Shown here one piece after another: positions 58,919 to 64,000 of a stretch of DNA of 64,000 nt; the stretch's first letter is position 1; the number at the start of each line of letters is the position of its first letter. A model generated the notes under the pieces. That model did not search any database. It worked only from the letters and a program-made list of their open reading frames with translations, and was not told the DNA's origin. The DNA is from UMGS1783 sp900555065 (GTDB taxonomy: Bacteria > Bacillota > Clostridia > Oscillospirales > UMGS1783): positions 11,556 through 75,555 of the forward strand of contig CALKPL010000037.1 in assembly GCA_937991645.1 (NCBI GenBank), in the 5' to 3' direction. Made by a program: the position numbers and the translations under genes.

Positions 58919-61195
58919 ATGTTCACCCTTTACAGTGCTGACTATATCAACGCACCCAGCAACTGCTCCTATCCGCACAGATTTGAGGTGACCGACTCCG
59001 CTAACTTTGCGGATGCGGTCAGCCGCGACTATGTGTGTGCCGAGTACATGAACCATTACCGCAACGGGGATAACTTCCTCGGTTCGGATTGCCTGCCTGT
59101 GGACTGTGACAATGACCACTCAGAGAATCCTGCCGATTGGGTCACTCCGGCAGATGTCCAGGCGGCATTTCCCAGCATTACCTTTGCCGTTCACTACAGT
59201 CGCTTTCATATGCGCGAGAAAAACGGCAAACCTGCCCGTCCCAAGTTCCATGTGCTGTTTCCCATTGACTACATGACAGACGCTGCCGCCTACAGCGAAA
59301 TGAAGAAACTTGTCAACACCATTTTCCCGTATTTTGACACCAAGGCTCTGGATGCTGCCCGTTTCTTTTTCGGAACAGCAAACCCAGAGGTTGAACTGTA
59401 CCCTGGCGAGATGACCTTAAGCGAGTATCTGTCCGCAGAAGATTTTGATGCGGAAATGCCTGGTGGTTCCCACGGCGGCACACAGGTCATTCCCGAAGGC
59501 AGCCGTAATGCAACCATGTCCCGCTTTGCCGGTCGCGTCATCAAAAAGTACGGTGACAATGACACCGCTTTCCAGTGCTTTATGGAAGAAGCAGAAAAAT
59601 GCACTCCTCCTCTGGAACAGCAGGAACTGATGACCATCTGGCACAGCGCACAGAAGTTCTATGCCAAAGTTCAACAGCAGGACGGATATGTTCCTCCCGA
59701 ACTGTATAACGATGATACCTCCTATAAGCCGGACGATTTCTCCGATGTCGGACAGGCAGAGGTGCTGGCAAAGCACTTCTCCGGGGAACTGCGTTATTCT
59801 CCAGCGACCCACTACATCCGTTACAACGGCCGATACTGGCAGGAAACCGAACCCGGGGCGCAGGCTGTTGCCCACGAACTGACCCGCCGTCAGCTGAAAG
59901 AAGCGTCTGCGGATATGATTGCTGCTCTTGCTGCTCTTAAGGCTTGCGGCGCACAGGACATTCTGGACAACAACAGCAAGGCCAAGGCCGAGGGCATGAT
60001 GAACGATGAGCAGATGGAAGCCTATAAAGCCTTCCTCGCTGCAAAGGCATATCAGTCCTATGTCATTCAGCGCCGCGCTTCCAAAAACATCACCGCCACA
60101 CTGAAAGAGTCCCGTCCGATGCTTGAGATCACTCCGCAGGACTTGGACGCCAACCCTTACTTGCTCTGCACCCCAGATGCCACCTATGACCTGCGTCTCG
60201 GTATGGCGGGTGCAAGGGAGCATTCGCCGGAGGACTTCATCACCAAAACGACCACCGTTTCTCCCAGCGACCGTGGCAAACAGATCTGGCTCGACTGCCT
60301 GGACACCATTTTTTGCGGCGACCGGGAGCTCATTGACTATGTGCAGATGATCTGCGGTCTTGCCGCTGTTGGCAAGGTCGAGGTCGAAGCCCTCATTATC
60401 GCATACGGCTGCGGTCGCAACGGTAAGTCCACCTTCTGGAACTCCGTATCCCGTGTTCTCGGCCTTTATAGCGGCAACATTTCTGCCGACACACTGACCT
60501 TCGGATGTCGCCGCAATGTGAAGCCGGAAATGGCTGAGGTCAAGGGCAAGCGTCTGCTCATTGCAGCCGAAATGCAGGAAGGCGCACGGCTGAACGATTC
60601 CACTGTGAAGCAGCTCTGCTCCGTGGACGATATCTTTGCGGAGAAAAAGTACAAAGACCCCTTCAGTTTTTCTCCCAGTCACAGCCTGGTGCTGTACACC
60701 AACCATCTGCCCAAGGTCAGTGCATCCGATGACGGCACCTGGCGCCGCCTAATCGTGATCCCGTTCGATGCCAAGATTGAGGGAAAGAGCGACATCAAGA
60801 ACTACGGCGACTACCTGTATCAGAATGCCGGAGAAAGCATTCTCGAATGGGTCATAGAAGGAGCCAAAAAGGTCATTGACCTGGACTACAAATTCCCGGT
60901 TCCGGCTACCGTGCAGAAAGCCATTGACGATTACCGCGCGCAAAACGACTGGTTCGGCAACTTTCTCGATGAGAGGTGCGAGGTCGGCAACAGCTACAGA
61001 GAGAGTTCCAATGCGCTGTACCAGGCATACCGCAACTATTGTGTAGATACCAACGAGTATGTCCGCAGCACCGCCGACTTCTATACTGCTCTTGAGGGTG
61101 TAGGCTTTGACCGTATCAAGGTTAAAAATAAGCGTTTTATCAAGGGTGTGCGGCTGAAACCGGACGATGCGGGCAGTGAGGATTTCCTTAACTGA
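58919..61195 (+). CDS. Phage primase-helicase (P4/D5 type)
   Basis: A 758-residue replication protein. The N-terminal about 190 residues look like an archaeo-eukaryotic primase-polymerase (LPVDCDNDHSENPADWVT with the Asp motif; ARPKFHVLFPIDYMTD; DAARFFFG). A linker and the D5 N-like region lead to an SF3 helicase: Walker A YGCGRNGKSTFWNSVSRVLG (about 496-515), Walker B region RLLIAAEMQEGARL, and motif C VLYTNHLPKV. It starts 3 nt after the preceding gene. It is expected to open and prime the element's origin. Confidence 0.92.
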   Translation: MFTLYSADYINAPSNCSYPHRFEVTDSANFADAVSRDYVCAEYMNHYRNGDNFLGSDCLPVDCDNDHSENPADWVTPADVQAAFPSITFAVHYSRFHMREKNGKPARPKFHVLFPIDYMTDAAAYSEMKKLVNTIFPYFDTKALDAARFFFGTANPEVELYPGEMTLSEYLSAEDFDAEMPGGSHGGTQVIPEGSRNATMSRFAGRVIKKYGDNDTAFQCFMEEAEKCTPPLEQQELMTIWHSAQKFYAKVQQQDGYVPPELYNDDTSYKPDDFSDVGQAEVLAKHFSGELRYSPATHYIRYNGRYWQETEPGAQAVAHELTRRQLKEASADMIAALAALKACGAQDILDNNSKAKAEGMMNDEQMEAYKAFLAAKAYQSYVIQRRASKNITATLKESRPMLEITPQDLDANPYLLCTPDATYDLRLGMAGAREHSPEDFITKTTTVSPSDRGKQIWLDCLDTIFCGDRELIDYVQMICGLAAVGKVEVEALIIAYGCGRNGKSTFWNSVSRVLGLYSGNISADTLTFGCRRNVKPEMAEVKGKRLLIAAEMQEGARLNDSTVKQLCSVDDIFAEKKYKDPFSFSPSHSLVLYTNHLPKVSASDDGTWRRLIVIPFDAKIEGKSDIKNYGDYLYQNAGESILEWVIEGAKKVIDLDYKFPVPATVQKAIDDYRAQNDWFGNFLDERCEVGNSYRESSNALYQAYRNYCVDTNEYVRSTADFYTALEGVGFDRIKVKNKRFIKGVRLKPDDAGSEDFLN

Positions 61196-61203
61196 CAGAC
61201 CAT

Positions 61204-61308
61204 TGGGTTAACCTCGATTAAGATCAAATACAAAAAGTCTCTTAGGGAGATTTTTCATAAAACCCATAAGAAGAAGTCTTGTAAATGACCTTCAACGAGG
61301 TTAACCCA
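61204..61308 (+). repeat. 13-bp inverted repeat enclosing a 79-nt loop between primase and VRR-NUC genes
   Basis: TGGGTTAACCTCG (61204-61216) is perfectly complementary to CGAGGTTAACCCA (61296-61308). The enclosed 79 nt have no gene but contain a short hairpin, TCTCTTAGGGAGA. It is the only sizeable gap in the tightly packed replication module, so a regulatory RNA, origin or transcript-processing role is possible. Confidence 0.6.
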
Positions 61309-61337
61309 GGCCTTAAATCTCAACAGGAGAAAGCATT

Positions 61338-61619
61338 ATGAGAGAAAAAACAATCGAGCGAAAATTAACGCTGATGGTTAAGAAGCGGGGCGGCATCTGT
61401 CCGAAGTTCGTGTCTCCCGGATTTGACGGGATGCCCGACCGAATCGTTCTTCTGCCAGGTTGCCATTTTGCCTTTGTGGAAGTAAAGGCTCCCGGCGAAA
61501 AGCCCCGCCCACTTCAGCTTTCGCGGCACAAATTACTGCGCAGACTTGGTTTTCCGGTATATGTCCTGGATGCCGAGGAGCAAATCGGAGGTATCCTTGA
61601 TGAAATACAGTCCACATGA
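61338..61619 (+). CDS. VRR-NUC domain nuclease
   Basis: A 93-residue stand-alone VRR-NUC protein of the PD-(D/E)xK superfamily. Active-site residues are visible in FVSPGFDGMPDRIVLLPGCHFAFVEVKAPGEKPRPLQ (PD, ExK), then LQLSRHKLLRRLGFPVYVLD. Small VRR-NUC proteins in phages are structure-specific nucleases, probably for junction cleavage. AGGAG precedes the ATG. Its end overlaps the helicase start by 20 nt. Confidence 0.92.
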   Translation: MREKTIERKLTLMVKKRGGICPKFVSPGFDGMPDRIVLLPGCHFAFVEVKAPGEKPRPLQLSRHKLLRRLGFPVYVLDAEEQIGGILDEIQST

Positions 61620-62964
61620 TTACCAGACCTATGCCGTGGATTACATCGAAACACATCCCGTTGCCACCGTATTTTTGGATATGGGACTTGGGAAGACGAG
61701 CATCACCCTCACGGCGATCAACGACCTGCTGTTCGACAGCTTCGAGGTGCATCGGGTGTTGGTCATCGCACCGCTGCGGGTGGCACGGGACACATGGACA
61801 GCGGAAGTCGATAAGTGGGATCATCTGCAGAACCTCATCTGTTCCGTGGCTGTCGGCACAGAGTCAGAACGCAAAACTGCCTTGATGCGACCGGCTGATA
61901 TTTACATCATCAACCGGGAAAATGTCCAATGGCTTGTCGAAGAAAGCGGCATCCCGTTCACCTTTGATATGATTGTGATTGACGAGCTGTCCTCTTTCAA
62001 GAACCACAACACAAAGCGGTTCAAGTCGATATTGAAAGTCAGGCCCAAGGTCAACCGCATCGTAGGGCTGACCGGCACTCCCGCTTCCAACGGTCTGATG
62101 GATCTATGGGCAGAGTTCCGCATCCTGGACATGGGTCAGCGGCTGGGACGCTTCATCACCAAGTACCGCACCGACTATTTCATGCCGGATAAGCGCAACG
62201 GGCAGATCATCTACAGCTACAAGCCGCTGCCGTATGCGGAGGATGCCATTTATAAGCAGATTTCCGACATCACCATCTCCATGAAAGCGACAGACCATCT
62301 GAAAATGCCGGAACTGGTCAGCAGCGAATATGCCGTGCGTCTTTCCGATGAGGAGAAGCAGAAATACACCGATTTGAAACAGGAACTGGTGCTGTCTCTC
62401 GGAGATGCCGAGATCACCGCCGCCAATGCCGCATCCCTCTCCGGCAAGCTGTCGCAGATGGCAAACGGCGCAATCTATGACGATAACGGCAAGGTCATCC
62501 AAATCCATGACCGCAAGTTGGATGCTCTGGAGGATATCATCGAAGCAGCAAACGGCAAGCCTATACTGGTAGCCTACTGGTTCAAGCATGACCTCACCCG
62601 CATATCCGAGCGGCTGAAAAAACTGCATATCCCGTTTTCCCGCCTGGATGACTCCGACAGTATCCGCAGATGGAATAACGGTGAAATCCCGGTGGCGCTG
62701 ATCCACCCAGCATCGGCAGGACACGGTCTGAATCTTCAGTCCGGCGGCTCCACGCTTGTGTGGTTCGGCCTTACCTGGTCATTGGAATTATATCAGCAGA
62801 CCGTGGCTCGCCTATGGCGGCAGGGACAGACATCCGAAACCGTAGTGGTGCAGCACATCATCACCAAGGGCACCATTGACGAGCGCATCATGAAAGCCCT
62901 CTCCCAAAAGGAGCATACGCAAACGGCTCTTATCGATGCCGTAAAAGCGGACTTGAAAATCTGA
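61600..62964 (+). CDS. SNF2-family DNA helicase/translocase
   Basis: A 454-residue superfamily 2 ATPase. Motif I FLDMGLGKTSITLTAI lies at about 26-41, Ia VLVIAPLRVARDTWTAEVDKW, II VIDELSSFKN (DELS, about 126), III GLTGTPASNGLMDLWAEF, and C-terminal motifs V/VI with HPASAGHGLNLQSGGSTLVWFGLTWSLELYQQTVARLWRQGQ. The ATG at 61600 has GGAGG; upstream sequence belongs to the VRR-NUC gene. A coupled VRR-NUC plus SNF2 pair is a known phage arrangement for branched DNA processing. Confidence 0.93.
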   Translation: MKYSPHDYQTYAVDYIETHPVATVFLDMGLGKTSITLTAINDLLFDSFEVHRVLVIAPLRVARDTWTAEVDKWDHLQNLICSVAVGTESERKTALMRPADIYIINRENVQWLVEESGIPFTFDMIVIDELSSFKNHNTKRFKSILKVRPKVNRIVGLTGTPASNGLMDLWAEFRILDMGQRLGRFITKYRTDYFMPDKRNGQIIYSYKPLPYAEDAIYKQISDITISMKATDHLKMPELVSSEYAVRLSDEEKQKYTDLKQELVLSLGDAEITAANAASLSGKLSQMANGAIYDDNGKVIQIHDRKLDALEDIIEAANGKPILVAYWFKHDLTRISERLKKLHIPFSRLDDSDSIRRWNNGEIPVALIHPASAGHGLNLQSGGSTLVWFGLTWSLELYQQTVARLWRQGQTSETVVVQHIITKGTIDERIMKALSQKEHTQTALIDAVKADLKI

Positions 62965-63021
62965 GACAATCTATGAAAACCCGTGCCGATCCGAGGATCT
63001 CAAAATATCGGAGGTACGAAT

Positions 63022-63252
63022 ATGAACCCTTATCAGGCATTAGCCAACGCCATTGTAGAACTGGCCGTAAAAGACTACAAAAAAGCTCTCAAGCGGCACT
63101 ATCGCTTTCCGAATAACGAGGATTACGCCGCCGAGGTAAAAAGCCTGGAGCGATTTTTCCGTTCCGGTTGGTATGGAATGCTGACCGACCTTGACGGCGA
63201 ATATCTCATGACAGGTGTTCGCCGCATGGTGTGCAAGGAGGCGGCGGCATGA
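63022..63252 (+). CDS. Small hypothetical phage protein, 76 residues
   Basis: GGAGG precedes the ATG at 63022. The protein reads NPYQALANAIVELAVKDYKKALKRH, then DYAAEVKSLERFFRSGWYGMLTDLDGEYLM, a pattern seen in many phage proteins encoded before DUF1492 genes. Function is unknown. The stop overlaps the next start (ATGA). Confidence 0.75.
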   Translation: MNPYQALANAIVELAVKDYKKALKRHYRFPNNEDYAAEVKSLERFFRSGWYGMLTDLDGEYLMTGVRRMVCKEAAA

Positions 63253-63677
63253 AGGCAAAGGAATTTTTGAACCAGGCATATCTCTTGGATCAGCGAATCA
63301 AGAGCAAGACCGAGCAGATACAGTCCCTGAACGAGCTTGCTACCAAATGCACCGCCACGCTGACGGGTATGCCGAGGAATCCCAATCACGGCGGCTCCAC
63401 GATGGCAGATGCCGTGTGTAAAATCATCGACCTGCAAAATGAGATTGCTGCGGATATGGATCGGTTGGTACAAATCAAGAAAGACATCGTAGATGTTATC
63501 GGCAAGGTCGATGATGTGAAGTTCCGCATTCTCTTGGAGAAGCGGTATCTGTGTGGCGAAACATGGGAAGAAATCACCGTGAGCCTGTACCACAACCGCC
63601 GATGGGTCTTTCGGCTGCATGGCAAAGCCCTGGATGAAGTGCAGAAAATCCTTGATTCCGGCGAAACAAGCCACTAA
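63249..63677 (+). CDS. DUF1492 family phage protein, sigma region 4-like
   Basis: A 142-residue protein with a coiled-coil-like first half (KAKEFLNQAYLLDQRIKSKTEQIQSLNELATKCTATLTGMPRNPNH) and a C-terminal HTH (RILLEKRYLCGETWEEITVSLYHNRRWVFRLHGKALDEVQKIL). DUF1492/ArpU-like proteins are thought to regulate late phage transcription. It starts at the ATG (63249) overlapping the previous stop. The terminator-like hairpin and a structural-type HNH gene downstream fit a regulator at the early/late boundary. Confidence 0.82.
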   Translation: MKAKEFLNQAYLLDQRIKSKTEQIQSLNELATKCTATLTGMPRNPNHGGSTMADAVCKIIDLQNEIAADMDRLVQIKKDIVDVIGKVDDVKFRILLEKRYLCGETWEEITVSLYHNRRWVFRLHGKALDEVQKILDSGETSH

Positions 63678-63739
63678 AAGCCACTATAATACATCCTCGC
63701 TTTATGATATCATTATAATGCGAAGAAAATATGGAACGA

Positions 63740-63772
63740 GCCTCATGGGAGTCAAATCCCGTGGGGCTTTTC
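63740..63772 (+). terminator. Hairpin between the DUF1492 and HNH genes
   Basis: GCCTCATGGGA (63740-63750) pairs with TCCCGTGGGGC (63757-63767), followed by TTTTCTT. It may separate the early replication transcript from the late genes. Confidence 0.6.
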
Positions 63773-63795
63773 TTATACCCGAAGGAGGTGAGCAA

Positions 63796-64000
63796 ATGCC
63801 CAAGCGACCACTCAGGCCCTGCTCTCACCCCGGCTGCCCCAACCTCTGTGAAGGACAGTTTTGTGAACAGCACCGTGTGGAAGAACGCCGCAAGTACGAC
63901 AAATACGAGCGCAGCTCCGATGTCAACCGCAAATACGGCAGAGCGTGGAAACGCATCCGTGACCGCTATGCGGCGGAGCATCCCCTCTGTGAGATGTGCC
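63796..64000 (+). CDS. HNH endonuclease, N-terminal part
   Basis: The first 68 residues of a phage HNH endonuclease are in view; the gene runs off the right edge. A zinc-binding start (CSHPGCPNLCEGQFCEQH) is followed by YDKYERSSDVNRKYGRAWKRIRDRYAAEHPLCEMC, the usual lead-in to the HNH core, which lies outside. AAGGAGG precedes the ATG. Such genes stand just before terminase genes in tailed phages, so packaging genes probably follow. Confidence 0.87.
   Translation, partial: MPKRPLRPCSHPGCPNLCEGQFCEQHRVEERRKYDKYERSSDVNRKYGRAWKRIRDRYAAEHPLCEMC

Overview
The window is most consistent with an endospore-forming, GC-rich anaerobic member of the Clostridia (Bacillota). The evidence is a complete spoIIIAA-AH operon beside spoIVA, an Asp23-type protein, the clostridial housekeeping string nusB-xseA-xseB-ispA-dxs-tlyA-nadK-argR-recN-tyrS, strong GGAGG ribosome binding sites throughout, and anaerobe-type redox genes. 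No species can be named from the sequence alone.

Layout. 1-5300: divergent spoIVA (partial) and the spoIIIA operon, the feeding-tube complex of the engulfed forespore. 5369-14903: a surface carbohydrate locus on the minus strand (a GH2 lipoprotein that lacks its catalytic glutamates, an apparently intact secreted GH2, and a four-repeat wall-anchored DOMON/CBM9-like protein) with a divergent AraC regulator. 15073-25360: Asp23 protein and the housekeeping operon. 25603-27329: an SGNH esterase and a DUF2461 protein. 27330-28362: about 1 kb with no supportable gene but a strong terminator. 28363-35735: a redox/sulfur island (ferredoxin, NapH-like membrane ferredoxin, thioredoxin, CRP/FNR-type regulator, CoA-disulfide-reductase/rhodanese fusion, NifX-like metal-binding protein, MBL hydrolase, DUF134 regulator, rhodanese, CcdA, TlpA, decayed peroxiredoxin). 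35842-38840: an alcohol dehydrogenase gene with an in-frame stop, a zinc-ribbon membrane protein, a ComEC-like MBL protein and a DUF3006 protein.

A tRNA-Pro(CGG) with encoded CCA at 38964-39041 marks the change to accessory DNA, which continues to the right edge. 39563-52984 is one minus-strand run of nine closely spaced genes: Phd/YefM-like regulator, hsdM, hsdS, hsdR, an IrrE-like metallopeptidase, mcrB, mcrC, a 511-residue protein I do not recognise and a 61-residue protein. One sigma-A-like promoter with a perfect palindrome in its spacer stands in front of them. This composite defence operon is the best candidate for an undescribed multi-gene system here. From 53150 the plus strand carries a phage-type replication module: a structured leader RNA, sigma-like factor, DUF2800 nuclease-like protein, DUF2815 ssDNA-binding protein, family A DNA polymerase, DUF4406-like protein, primase/helicase, VRR-NUC nuclease, SNF2 helicase, DUF1492 protein and the start of an HNH endonuclease. 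No integrase or structural genes are in view, so the element is cut by the window edge.

The non-coding signals most worth attention are a multi-helix RNA at 53305-53450, a pair of back-to-back near-consensus promoters with overlapping -10 boxes inside repeated TTATTGACATATG motifs at 33499-33563, and a 13-bp inverted repeat enclosing 79 nt at 61204-61308.
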